The position numbers and the translations under genes are program-made. The notes beneath the pieces were generated by a model that did no database searches, was not told the DNA's origin, and was given only the letters and a program-made list of their open reading frames with translations. A stretch of DNA of 59,340 nt from a virus. The DNA lies in the IMG/VR virus record IMGVR_UViG_3300038455_000058, positions 1-59,340 of that record. The stretch is one strand, 5' to 3'. Below are positions 29,553-36,509 of the stretch, piece after piece (positions within the stretch are counted from its first letter, which is position 1; each line of letters starts with the position of its first letter).

Positions 29553-29857
29553 AGGCACCCGGACCGAAGAAGAGGGCGGAGAGGTTGGTGGGGTGGTCTA
29601 TGCTGTACAGCCCGGTGCTCCACATCGGTGGCGTGGCCGTATACACTGGCGATGACGTGCCCAGTGAAGTGGTTGGTGAAGTGGTTGGTGATGTGCGCGC
29701 CGAGCTCACCAAAGAATTCCGCGCCTGCCGCCGCGCCGCACTCACGCGGGCGATGCGCCTATGCCAACAGGAGACCATGCACCGTTCTCCGGAGTTCAAT
29801 GATGGGATCGGTGTGTGTCTGGACATTCTGTCGGACCTGATTGGAGAGTACAAGTGA
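29549..29857 (+). CDS. hypothetical protein
   Basis: 102 aa from GTG 29549. Basic N terminus (KAPGPKKRAERLVGWSMLYS), a tandem VPSEVVGEVVGDVRAELTKE segment, then helix (ACRRAALTRAMRLCQQETMH). The GEVVGD stretch is encoded by a short repeat (AAGTGGTTGGTG twice near 29668). No family. Confidence 0.5.
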   Translation: MKAPGPKKRAERLVGWSMLYSPVLHIGGVAVYTGDDVPSEVVGEVVGDVRAELTKEFRACRRAALTRAMRLCQQETMHRSPEFNDGIGVCLDILSDLIGEYK

Positions 29858-29949
29858 TTCACTGGATCCTGTTGGTGTTGTGCGCGATTGGTGTGGCCTA
29901 CTGCTGGTGGAGTGTGTGGCACTTCGTCAATACGGCGGAGAAGAAATGA
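29854..29949 (+). CDS. tiny membrane protein
   Basis: 31 aa from GTG 29854 (GTGA overlap), ending at TGA 29947-29949, which overlaps the next ATG. IHWILLVLCAIGVAYCWWSV then WHFVNTAEKK is a single transmembrane helix with a positive C-terminal end. Similar in style to 11150-11248. Confidence 0.6.
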   Translation: MIHWILLVLCAIGVAYCWWSVWHFVNTAEKK

Positions 29950-30281
29950 CGCCAGTCCAAGCACTCACCGCCGCGCGCAAGATCGTTGCAAACCACAAGA
30001 CGTGGACCCAGCGATGCCGAGCCAGGGACGCAAGGGGTGATGCTTGCCCAACACTGGCGCCGTTTGCAGCAAGATGGTGTCCAGAGGGAGCCGTGATCAA
30101 GGTGACTATCGCAACGTGGAGTGAGGCCAACAATGACGTGTGCACGGCTGCGATCGATGCGCTTGACGGGGCCGCCATGGAATTGTTTGGCTACTCGATC
30201 ACGTCCATCAACGACAGCGAGGGTGGCCGTGAGAGGGCGCTGAGGTGCTTTGACCTGGCGCTTGAGAGGGCTGGGGGATGA
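29946..30281 (+). CDS. hypothetical protein
   Basis: 111 aa from ATG 29946. Alpha/beta chain (TPVQALTAARKIVANHKTWT, VIKVTIATWSEANNDVCTAA, IDALDGAAMELFGYSITSIN) ending in a helix. The ALTAARK...W.....AR pattern is shared by several short phage proteins. Function unknown. Confidence 0.5.
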   Translation: MTPVQALTAARKIVANHKTWTQRCRARDARGDACPTLAPFAARWCPEGAVIKVTIATWSEANNDVCTAAIDALDGAAMELFGYSITSINDSEGGRERALRCFDLALERAGG

Positions 30282-30571
30282 AGGCTAGCGACATCTCTGA
30301 TCGTGACGTGCTGGAATTCCTCGCCGGTCATCAGGGTCACTGGTCCACATGGGGCGTTGGCTACAGCATCATGCCCACGGTGCAAGATGCGATGCCGCTG
30401 GGCACGCCCGAAAAGGTCCAGCTGGCCAAGATGAGGCAGCTGCATAAGCGCGGCTTCGTTGGCGGGTGCACGTGCGGATGCCGCGGTGATTGGGAGATCA
30501 CAGACAAGGGGCTGGCGTTTATAGGGCGCGAGAGAACGGTGCGGTACAATGGTTATGGTGAGGTTGAATGA
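30278..30571 (+). CDS. small protein, possible winged-helix
   Basis: 97 aa. ISDRDVLEFLAGHQGHWSTW, then VQLAKMRQLHKRGFVGGCTC and GDWEITDKGLAFIGRER follow the helix - helix - wing order of winged-helix regulators (the last piece is the typical ITxKG wing). Candidate small DNA-binding regulator. Confidence 0.5.
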   Translation: MKASDISDRDVLEFLAGHQGHWSTWGVGYSIMPTVQDAMPLGTPEKVQLAKMRQLHKRGFVGGCTCGCRGDWEITDKGLAFIGRERTVRYNGYGEVE

Positions 30572-30810
30572 TCCACGCTGACCCCTACTTCGGACTCGGC
30601 ATGGGCTACTCTCCGGTTGCCACGGAGGAGTGGGATGGGCCGGCGACGCAGAGGCAAGCGGTGGTGCAGCTGAAAGCGCCGGTGTGTCCACAGCGCGGAT
30701 GTGGACGTGAGGGTGTGAAGGCTAGGAAGCTAGAGCGCAATGAGACGGATGCGTGGCTATGCGATCGGTGTTGGATTTGGCTCGTGAGGCCGCAAAGCAC
30801 GAAGCCATAG
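30568..30810 (+). CDS. small zinc-ribbon protein
   Basis: 80 aa. PVCPQRGCGREGVKARKLER then WLCDRCWIWL gives two Cys pairs of a zinc ribbon; the N terminus is hydrophilic. Overlaps the previous gene by ATGA. Unknown role. Confidence 0.5.
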   Translation: MIHADPYFGLGMGYSPVATEEWDGPATQRQAVVQLKAPVCPQRGCGREGVKARKLERNETDAWLCDRCWIWLVRPQSTKP

Positions 30811-30859
30811 CGTGGTTAGCCTATGTGGTGTGGTGAGCGGACGGGAGCCGCTCGAGATC

Positions 30860-31507
30860 ATGGGTAAGAGTGCTGAGAGTAAAAAGCCGCGTGCCGAGCT
30901 GGCACTCGTTCACGCGAGTCTGCTTAGTGGCGTTCAAGAAGCGGAGCTGATCGAATACCTGAATTGGTCGGATGCGTCGGCTGGGCTCAAGAGTGCGCTT
31001 GGCATCCACCTGGACCGCATGCGAGACGGCGTGCATCAAGTCGCGTTCCCGAAGGACCCCGAGGATGGCATCATCCGCCGGCTGGACATGATTGCTAGGC
31101 ACAGGGTCATCCATCGCGCCATGGGCATGATCGGGTACCACGCACGGACGTTGACCCAAGCCTATACGCTGGCACTCAAGCCGATCTACGTGGTCCGCGC
31201 TTACGGGCACTGGCACTCGGGTGTGGCGTTGGCGGTGTGCGATGACCTCGAGGCGCTGGTGATTGCGTGCCGCGATGTGCAGCTCGGCGATCCGGAGCAA
31301 AGGAAGGCGGCCAAAGCGCTGATTCACAGGCTAAGGGTGAAGGTGTGCAAGCTGTTCAACGATGCGGTAAAAGCCTATCTGGTAGCGATTCAGGAGGCCA
31401 GGGCGCAGCTGGTGAAGCCAGTGGAGCCCAGACCGGTGAAGAGGCTGGAGCATATCTGCAGGGTGGGGAGTCCGATCCACAAGTGTCCATGTGGGGGTGA
31501 GGTGTGA
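30860..31507 (+). CDS. hypothetical protein
   Basis: 215 aa from ATG 30860; GTG 30812 would add 16 residues. All-helical (ALVHASLLSGVQEAELIEYL, IHRAMGMIGYHARTLTQAYT, AAKALIHRLRVKVCKLFNDA), with a C-terminal Cys cluster (HICRVGSPIHKCPCGGEV). It precedes the HNH gene. No family recognised. Confidence 0.5.
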   Translation: MGKSAESKKPRAELALVHASLLSGVQEAELIEYLNWSDASAGLKSALGIHLDRMRDGVHQVAFPKDPEDGIIRRLDMIARHRVIHRAMGMIGYHARTLTQAYTLALKPIYVVRAYGHWHSGVALAVCDDLEALVIACRDVQLGDPEQRKAAKALIHRLRVKVCKLFNDAVKAYLVAIQEARAQLVKPVEPRPVKRLEHICRVGSPIHKCPCGGEV

Positions 31508-31968
31508 AGATCTGTATCGACTGCGGCGAGACCAAGGAGCGGGGCGAGTTTACGCGCCACTCAGCCGAGGTGGACGGACTGCGCTCCAGCTGCCGCCCAT
31601 GCTGGCGCGCCAGGGTGCGAGCATGGATCTCAAACAACCCAATACCGCACGCATTGGGTAGGTGTAGGAGGCGCGCCAATGTGGGAGGCTTTCCGTGCAC
31701 AATCACCCTGGCCGATCTCGTTCCAATGCCCGATGCGTGTCCAGTGCCTGGGTGTGGCGTGCGCTTAGCCCGCGGCGTTGGCAAGAACGCCCCGAGTAGC
31801 CCTAGCGTGGATAGAATCATACCAGACCTAGGCTACATTCCAGGCAATGTCGTGTGGATGTGCCACGCCTGCAACTGGAAAAAAAACAACGCCTCTGCAG
31901 AGCAGCACGAGTATTTCGCATGTATCATGCGAGACGCAGCCACGCGAATGCGCGAGGGCGCGGCGTAG
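31504..31968 (+). CDS. HNH endonuclease
   Basis: 154 aa from GTG 31504 (GTGA overlap). N-terminal zinc module ICIDCGETKERGEFTRH then SCRPCWRARVRAW, like endonuclease VII-type N-termini; the catalytic region is PSVDRIIPDLGYIPGNVVWM then CHACNWKKNNAS (HNH with D-R-I-I and C-x2-C-N-x2-K). Free-standing, compact, inserted between unrelated small genes: probably a homing nuclease. Confidence 0.75.
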   Translation: MKICIDCGETKERGEFTRHSAEVDGLRSSCRPCWRARVRAWISNNPIPHALGRCRRRANVGGFPCTITLADLVPMPDACPVPGCGVRLARGVGKNAPSSPSVDRIIPDLGYIPGNVVWMCHACNWKKNNASAEQHEYFACIMRDAATRMREGAA

Positions 31969-31970
31969 CC

Positions 31971-32177
31971 ATGGGTGCCTTCGCCATCAAGGCCCACTAC
32001 ACCGTCAGGGAGGTGGCGGAGATACTGGGCGTGCACAATCACACGGTGTATAGGTACATCAAGAAGGGGAAGCTGGACGCTGAGAGACTCGGGCGCCGGT
32101 ACATAATCCCACTGTCCAGTCTCTACATGACCGCATCGCTCATTGACAGCATGCAGCTGATGGGCTCTCTTGAGTGA
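31971..32177 (+). CDS. excisionase-like HTH protein
   Basis: 68 aa from ATG 31971. HYTVREVAEILGVHNHTVYR then YIKKGKLDAERLGRRYIIPL is the MerR-like HTH_17 fold of excisionase/Xis proteins (helix-turn-helix, K-x-G-K-L wing, R-R-Y-x-I-P). It lies far from the integrase, but serine integrases need a directionality factor that can be encoded anywhere. Three 10-bp repeats begin just downstream. Confidence 0.7.
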   Translation: MGAFAIKAHYTVREVAEILGVHNHTVYRYIKKGKLDAERLGRRYIIPLSSLYMTASLIDSMQLMGSLE

Positions 32178-32181
32178 CGAT

Positions 32182-32210
32182 ACGTTAGCACACGTGAGCA
32201 TATGTTAGCA
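32182..32210. repeat. three 10-bp iterons after the Xis-like gene
   Basis: ACGTTAGCA (32182), ACGTGAGCA (32192) and ATGTTAGCA (32202) repeat with a 10-bp period, one helical turn. This layout is what cooperative HTH_17/Xis proteins bind. They start 5 nt after the stop of the excisionase-like gene. Confidence 0.6.
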
Positions 32211-32318
32211 ATCGACGGGGCGGATAGGGTAGGCGTGCGCGAAGCCAAAGGCTTTCCGGAAGCGACGCCCCAGCCCCAGGACCCACACGCGACAGCGATG
32301 GCGAGGGCTAAGTTTTGA
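32202..32318 (+). CDS. possible 38-aa protein
   Basis: ATG 32202 lies in the third iteron; the frame ends at TGA 32316-32318, overlapping a TTG start as TTGA. Sequence MLAIDGADRVGVREAKGFPE then ATPQPQDPHATAMARAKF. The overlap style matches neighbours, but the sequence is not distinctive. Confidence 0.35.
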   Translation: MLAIDGADRVGVREAKGFPEATPQPQDPHATAMARAKF

Positions 32319-32545
32319 GCAAGATTCTGGTCCATTCTGACGTCACAGATTGCCTGCCGGATGCGCATCTGCTGGCATTCGAAGACGTATACTGTGATAC
32401 TTGCGGCGCGATGCTACACGCGCTGAACAATGAGTGTATGCAGACGTGGGTTGAGTGTGAGCGGCAGAATCTGTGCGCTGGTTGCTACGGGCCACACCGT
32501 TCGTCGTTCAAGCGGGCGTTGGCACTGGAAGTGAAGGGCCAGTGA
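32315..32545 (+). CDS. small Cys-containing protein
   Basis: 76 aa from TTG 32315, with GAGG about 8 nt upstream. VYCDTCGAMLHALNNECMQT then WVECERQNLCAGCYGPHRSS contains two C-x2-C pairs plus Cys, likely one or two zinc ions. Unknown. Confidence 0.5.
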   Translation: MSKILVHSDVTDCLPDAHLLAFEDVYCDTCGAMLHALNNECMQTWVECERQNLCAGCYGPHRSSFKRALALEVKGQ

Positions 32546-32796
32546 AACGCCGCCTCTTCCTCGCATCCCTCGGGCTGGCAGCCACCGAGCCGTATGTCCT
32601 CCGGGCGTACAGCTTTCTGTGGGCGCCGGTGCTCGTGCCCGGTTGTTACCGGTTCATCAGCAAGCCGAACGAGATTGTGTTCGACTCACCAGATGGCCGC
32701 CTGTTTTTGAAGCCAGGATCGTTCGAGTTCACCAACCCGAACTATAGGCTCATAAGTGGAGACGGACTCCACGTAGAAAGACTTAGCTGGTGCTAG
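32542..32796 (+). CDS. small protein with signal-like N terminus
   Basis: 84 aa from GTG 32542. The N terminus KRRLFLASLGLAATEPYVLR has a twin basic start and hydrophobic run, so export or membrane anchoring is possible. The rest is beta-rich (RFISKPNEIVFDSPDGRLFL). Unknown function. Confidence 0.45.
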   Translation: MKRRLFLASLGLAATEPYVLRAYSFLWAPVLVPGCYRFISKPNEIVFDSPDGRLFLKPGSFEFTNPNYRLISGDGLHVERLSWC

Positions 32797-33034
32797 CGCC
32801 AGCGAAGCGGACCGGGGTTGATCACCCGGGTCGTTACTGAGCAGTATGGCAGCAGCCGGTTAGCTGGCTGCACCGCCTTCCCGGGGGACACGCGGGTGCC
32901 GTTTGGCATGTGCGTGCCGCAGGTTCGACTCCTGCGGGGTGGGCGGCTCAGCCCTGGATCGTGGGCTGCTAAGGAGGCTCGCGCCGAGCCCGGCAAGTAC
33001 ATGCGGTGGGATGAGCGTGGTTATGGTGGGTGAG
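32797..33034 (+). other. 238-bp non-coding region with T-arm-like hairpin
   Basis: No convincing gene. Contains CCGCAGG-TTCGACT-CCTGCGG (32917-32937), a perfect 7-bp stem with a tRNA-type T loop, and a CAGCAGCCGG-type hairpin (32849-32871). A weak acceptor pairing (CCGCCTT with GGGGTGG) can be drawn, but no anticodon arm fits. Could hold a degenerate tRNA, an attachment-site remnant or a small structured RNA. Confidence 0.35.
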
Positions 33035-33223
33035 ATGAACGACCCTAGACCCATCTGCCGATACTGCTCGCGCCGCTGGCTACCGCCGGCTGGCGTTGAC
33101 GCAAACAAGAGCTTCTGCCGCCGATGTGCCCCCGAGCGCAGGGCACACGCCGAGGCCGCAATCAAAGCGTCTGGCAGGGTTCCAGTCCAGATTGGTGGCT
33201 ACGTGCTCTGGGTGCCCAAGTGA
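33035..33223 (+). CDS. small zinc-ribbon protein
   Basis: 62 aa from ATG 33035 (ATG 33023 and 33011 in frame). PICRYCSRRWLPPAGVDANK then SFCRRCAPERRAHAEAA has two C-x2-C pairs and a basic helix. Overlaps the next gene by GTGA. Unknown. Confidence 0.5.
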   Translation: MNDPRPICRYCSRRWLPPAGVDANKSFCRRCAPERRAHAEAAIKASGRVPVQIGGYVLWVPK

Positions 33224-33462
33224 ACACCACCGACGACATCATCGCAGCAGCCGAGAAGCGGTTGGCTGAGCTGGACGCTGAGGCTACGAAGCTTCGGCGA
33301 ATGATTGCGGCGGCTAAGGGTGAGGTGTTGGCGCCGACGGTGAATCAGCCGCCGTACATGCCGATACCTATGCCATTTCCTGTGCCAGGGGTGCCAATGA
33401 TCGAGCCATGGAAGCCAATCGGCTGGCAGTTCATGCCGGAAGTTTGGTGCGGCACAACTTGA
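33220..33462 (+). CDS. coiled-coil protein with Pro-rich tail
   Basis: 80 aa from GTG 33220. A short coiled coil (IIAAAEKRLAELDAEATKLR, RMIAAAKGE) is followed by a Pro/Met-rich tail (PPYMPIPMPFPVPGVPMIEP). The LRRMIxAAxGE helix recurs in the 38296-38709 protein next to the portal. Confidence 0.5.
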   Translation: MNTTDDIIAAAEKRLAELDAEATKLRRMIAAAKGEVLAPTVNQPPYMPIPMPFPVPGVPMIEPWKPIGWQFMPEVWCGTT

Positions 33463-33465
33463 TCC

Positions 33466-33618
33466 GTGAGCGCTACACCTGAGCAGTTGGGGCGCTGGTC
33501 TAGACCAGGAGAGCGCCGATTCCACAAGCGCTATACTTCGCGCGCTAGACGCAGAAAGCTCAAGCAGTTGTGGCGTGAGGCACCACAGTACAACCGCTAT
33601 TCTGGGTACGTGGATTGA
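33466..33618 (+). CDS. small basic protein
   Basis: 50 aa from GTG 33466, 3 nt after the previous stop. SATPEQLGRWSRPGERRFHK then RYTSRARRRKLKQLWREAPQ is rich in Arg and Lys and may bind nucleic acid. Coding status rests on position, composition and lack of other genes here. Confidence 0.5.
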   Translation: MSATPEQLGRWSRPGERRFHKRYTSRARRRKLKQLWREAPQYNRYSGYVD

Positions 33619-33622
33619 ACCC

Positions 33623-33838
33623 ATGACCAAGCTCTACAAGCTCCACGTCCGCCTCACCGAGGACGAGCGCGTCAAGCTGGACATCCTGGCAGCCGCTAGG
33701 GATTGCTCGCCCGCTGAGGTGCTTTGCGAGGCGCTTGAGCTGCTGTGGGACCTCGCCTCCGAGTGTCCGGACTGCGACGAGATTGACGCCGCGTGGAGCT
33801 CGGACGAGCATGGCGGATGGCAGGGAGCGCCTAGTTGA
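33623..33838 (+). CDS. ribbon-helix-helix-like protein
   Basis: 71 aa from ATG 33623. TKLYKLHVRLTEDERVKLDI then LAAARDCSPAEVLCEALELL follows the RHH order strand-helix-helix. Acidic C terminus with a Cys pair (ECPDCDE). Candidate transcription regulator just before the packaging genes. Confidence 0.55.
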   Translation: MTKLYKLHVRLTEDERVKLDILAAARDCSPAEVLCEALELLWDLASECPDCDEIDAAWSSDEHGGWQGAPS

Positions 33839-34050
33839 TGGGTGCCGCTAAGAGGTTCCGCGCCGAGCACTGCCCCATCAAGGGGCACACGCGTATCTAC
33901 TTCCCGGCGCTCGACATGTTCGCATGCAAAGAGTGCGATGCGTGGCTGTCTGATAGGTGCGGCTGCCCACCAAGCGCATGCGAGTTTGCGGCGCAAAGGG
34001 TCCCACGCGATCCCAGCATGGCGAAGCACCGATACGAGGTGATGCCGTGA
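33838..34050 (+). CDS. small Cys-rich protein
   Basis: 70 aa from ATG 33838 (TTG 33835 also possible). MFACKECDAWLSDRCGCPPS then ACEFAAQRVPRDP suggests one zinc site; the tail is MAKHRYEVMP. Unknown function. Confidence 0.5.
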   Translation: MGAAKRFRAEHCPIKGHTRIYFPALDMFACKECDAWLSDRCGCPPSACEFAAQRVPRDPSMAKHRYEVMP

Positions 34051-34229
34051 GAAAACGCCTTCGCCACGGCGGCCGCCGCGCATCGCAGCGTCAGCGCTCA
34101 GTGTGCCAGCACCCACCGCGTGAAGACGCGCCGATGTGCTACTCCGTGAAGAACGGGAAGCGGTGGATCGTGCGGCACAAGCCGTACGAAGAGTTCGGCG
34201 ACGATAATCAGGTTCAACACACCGAGTAA
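34047..34229 (+). CDS. small basic protein
   Basis: 60 aa from GTG 34047. An Arg-rich N terminus (RKRLRHGGRRASQRQRSVCQ) and a C-terminal half (YSVKNGKRWIVRHKPYEEFG) that looks like two strands. Unknown. Confidence 0.5.
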   Translation: MRKRLRHGGRRASQRQRSVCQHPPREDAPMCYSVKNGKRWIVRHKPYEEFGDDNQVQHTE

Positions 34230-34232
34230 CCA

Positions 34233-34385
34233 ATGCCCCTCAAGTCCGGCTCGAGCAACAAGACCGTCAGTGCCAACATCCGCGAGCTCCGCAACACCGG
34301 CAGGCCGCAGAAGCAAGCCGTGGCCATCGCACTCTCGAAGGCTGGCAAGAGCAACAAGCCCAAGGGTGGCGGCGGCAAGAAGTAG
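34233..34385 (+). CDS. conserved small phage protein
   Basis: 50 aa from ATG 34233. [20 protein letters not shown] then [20 protein letters not shown] is a common short phage pattern (PLKSGSS..T...NI.E....[12 protein letters not shown]) seen near packaging and replication genes. Basic Lys/Gly tail. Function unknown, but the family is recognisable. Confidence 0.75.
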   Translation: MPLKSGSSNKTVSANIRELRNTGRPQKQAVAIALSKAGKSNKPKGGGGKK

Positions 34386-34397
34386 GGACGGTGGCCC

Positions 34398-34748
34398 TTG
34401 GCGGGCCGCGTAGGTAAGAGAGAACTAGTCGAGATAGCTCGGGAGATGGGGCTGAAGCGCTTCGAGCGCTTTGCCCGCTACGCCGAGAGACGGCTAGTTG
34501 AGAGCGTGAGGGACTGCGGCGATGACAGTCCGCGGTCTAAGGCAGAGACCACGAGGGCGGCCGTTGACGGCTACTCGAGGCTGGCTGGCATCGGCAAGAC
34601 CGTGTACGAGGCCGAGCTGGTGGCCGAGCGGCTCCGCGAGCTGTTTTCGGGAGAGACTAAGGCGCCGCCTCCCAAGATCGAAATAGTGCTTGAGGATCAA
34701 GCTGAACAAGCCGGAGACGAAGGCCCTCCGGAACATTCTGACGAGTGA
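34398..34748 (+). CDS. terS: terminase small subunit (putative)
   Basis: 116 aa from TTG 34398. Helical N-terminal region (GKRELVEIAREMGLKRFERF, ARYAERRLVESVRDC) and later helices (GIGKTVYEAELVAERLRELF), with an acidic tail. Assigned by position: directly before and overlapping the large terminase gene by 59 nt. No classic HTH is obvious. It would recognise the packaging site. Confidence 0.6.
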   Translation: MAGRVGKRELVEIAREMGLKRFERFARYAERRLVESVRDCGDDSPRSKAETTRAAVDGYSRLAGIGKTVYEAELVAERLRELFSGETKAPPPKIEIVLEDQAEQAGDEGPPEHSDE

Positions 34749-35961
34749 CGGTGAGATAGAGCGCGAGCGCGTTCATGTCTTGCCGTGGGGCCGCGGCGTC
34801 GGTAAAAGCTGGTTTATCAGGCTGCTGTGGTGGCTCCTGATATCCCGCTGGGATGGGAGGATTAGGCCTGGAGCCAGGTCTCCTGGCATTCGGATAGTGG
34901 TCGCGATGCCGTCTTACAGACAGGCAAAGGCGGTGCACTTCCGCGAGATCCTGACCGAGCTGTACGGCGAGTGGAAGCACCTTGGCGGCACGCTGAATAG
35001 GTCCACGCTTGAGATATCGTTCCCGGGCGGCTCCTCGATTCGCTGGGTGACTGCCGAGAATCCCGTGGGCGCACGCGGATTGCGGTGCGACGTGGCGTTC
35101 TTCGACGAGGCGGACGACATCCCCATCGATATGTACGATGCGGTGTGCGTCCCGTGGTTTACCGAGCCGCATTCGTTCAACGTACGCGTGCTTTGCGGCA
35201 CGCCGATGCGCGGGCGTGGTGGCCTGCTATACCGCGAGTACGACGCTGCCAAACGCGGTGTGGATGGGTACTACGCCGTCCATGCTACGTATCTAGACGC
35301 GCCTAGCCACGCCAACATCGAGCGGGCTGAGCGGGCTCGAGAAAACATGCCGGATGCATGGTTCCGGCGCGAGTACCTGTGCGACTTCGACGCGGCGGAG
35401 GGGCTCGTTTACCCCGAGTTCAGCCGCGAGAAGCACATCGTTCCTTGGGACAAGTCCAAGCGTCCCAACGAGTGGATCTGCGGCGCGGACTTTGGTAGCG
35501 GCGTCCCGTCCTGCTACCTCGCGATCGCATATGATGGCGTGAAGTGCCACGTCGTACGCGAGGTCTACAAGGCCGGTATGCGCGACGAGGAGCTGGCGTC
35601 GATTGCCCGCACCTGGTCCAACGACTTTCCGCGCGCGAAGTGGTATGCGGACTACGCGTGGCCGAATACGATGGACTATGTACGCCGCCACGGTGGCATA
35701 AACATGGTCAACGCCGACAAGTCGGTTGAGGATGGGATCCTCACCGTTGGCTCATGGATTCACCGCGACAGGTTGCTGATTGACCCGTCGTGCAAGAACC
35801 TGATCGAAGAGATTCAGCAGTATCGCTGGACAACCGTCCGCAACCAGGACGGGCTGTTCAAGGACAAGCCGGACAAGAAAAAAGACCACGCCGTAGACGC
35901 CCTAAGATACGCGATATTCACGCGGTTCGGTAGGCCGCCGGCAATGCGCATCGAGCTGTGA
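34690..35961 (+). CDS. terL: terminase large subunit
   Basis: 423 aa from TTG 34690. ATPase: Walker A GRGVGKS (34-40), AMPSYRQAK (adenine/relay region), Walker B VAFFDEADD (135-143), coupling motif CGTPMRGR (169-176). Nuclease: ICGADFGSG with Asp267, an acidic strand (KWYADYAW), and DHAVDALRY (399-407, Asp403), giving the RNase H-like three-Asp centre. It pumps DNA into the prohead and cuts it. Confidence 0.92.
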   Translation: MRIKLNKPETKALRNILTSDGEIERERVHVLPWGRGVGKSWFIRLLWWLLISRWDGRIRPGARSPGIRIVVAMPSYRQAKAVHFREILTELYGEWKHLGGTLNRSTLEISFPGGSSIRWVTAENPVGARGLRCDVAFFDEADDIPIDMYDAVCVPWFTEPHSFNVRVLCGTPMRGRGGLLYREYDAAKRGVDGYYAVHATYLDAPSHANIERAERARENMPDAWFRREYLCDFDAAEGLVYPEFSREKHIVPWDKSKRPNEWICGADFGSGVPSCYLAIAYDGVKCHVVREVYKAGMRDEELASIARTWSNDFPRAKWYADYAWPNTMDYVRRHGGINMVNADKSVEDGILTVGSWIHRDRLLIDPSCKNLIEEIQQYRWTTVRNQDGLFKDKPDKKKDHAVDALRYAIFTRFGRPPAMRIEL

Positions 35962-36509
35962 TTATATTCAATCAGATGTGCCCAGTTGACGGTTGCGATC
36001 GTGTCGCTCGCGTCCGCGGTTTCTGCCACAAGCACTACTATGCAAAGCGGCGTTCCGGCGAGCTCCAGCTTATTTGTCGCCCTGTGAACTGTCTGGTTGA
36101 TGGATGCGAATCTAAGCCCAGGGGGCTAGGGTATTGCAGAAAGCACTATCAGAGGGTTAAGGTTCACGGAGATCCGAGCATCACACTTAGGGCGCCCCGT
36201 GGTGCCGGCAGAATAGACCCCTGTGGGTACAGGGAAGTATATCGCCCAGGTCATCCGAACGCAAATGTGTCTGGGTATGCCCGAGAACACAGGGTGGTGA
36301 TGTCAGAGGTGCTCGGCAGAGCCCTAATGGACCACGAAGTCGTCCATCACCTCAACGGCATAAGATCCGACAACCGACCAGAGAACCTAGAGCTTTGGAG
36401 CATCGGTCAACCTCCTGGGCAGAGGGTATCGGATAAGCTGGAGTGGGCCAGAGACTTCGTGATCCAGTATGGTAACGGGGTCGTGCATGACCACGACTAC
36501 GTTTGGTGA
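35958..36509 (+). CDS. HNH homing endonuclease between terL and portal
   Basis: 183 aa from GTG 35958 (GTGA overlap with terL). Two tandem zinc knuckles (CPVDGCDRVARVRGFCHKHY and CLVDGCESKPRGLGYCRKHY) precede an HNH_3 core: EHRVVMSEVLGRALMDHEVV then HHLNGIRSDNRPENLELWS. Its stop overlaps the portal start. The terL-portal junction is a frequent homing site in tailed phages. Codon usage is less GC-biased than in its neighbours (for example TTATATTC near its start), a sign of separate origin. Confidence 0.88.
   Translation: MIIFNQMCPVDGCDRVARVRGFCHKHYYAKRRSGELQLICRPVNCLVDGCESKPRGLGYCRKHYQRVKVHGDPSITLRAPRGAGRIDPCGYREVYRPGHPNANVSGYAREHRVVMSEVLGRALMDHEVVHHLNGIRSDNRPENLELWSIGQPPGQRVSDKLEWARDFVIQYGNGVVHDHDYVW

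Noticed and set aside
32873-32943. tRNA gene on the plus strand (T-arm GCAGG-TTCGACT-CCTGC)
   Set aside because: An acceptor with three wobble pairs can be drawn, but the 39 nt between acceptor and T-arm do not form D and anticodon arms.
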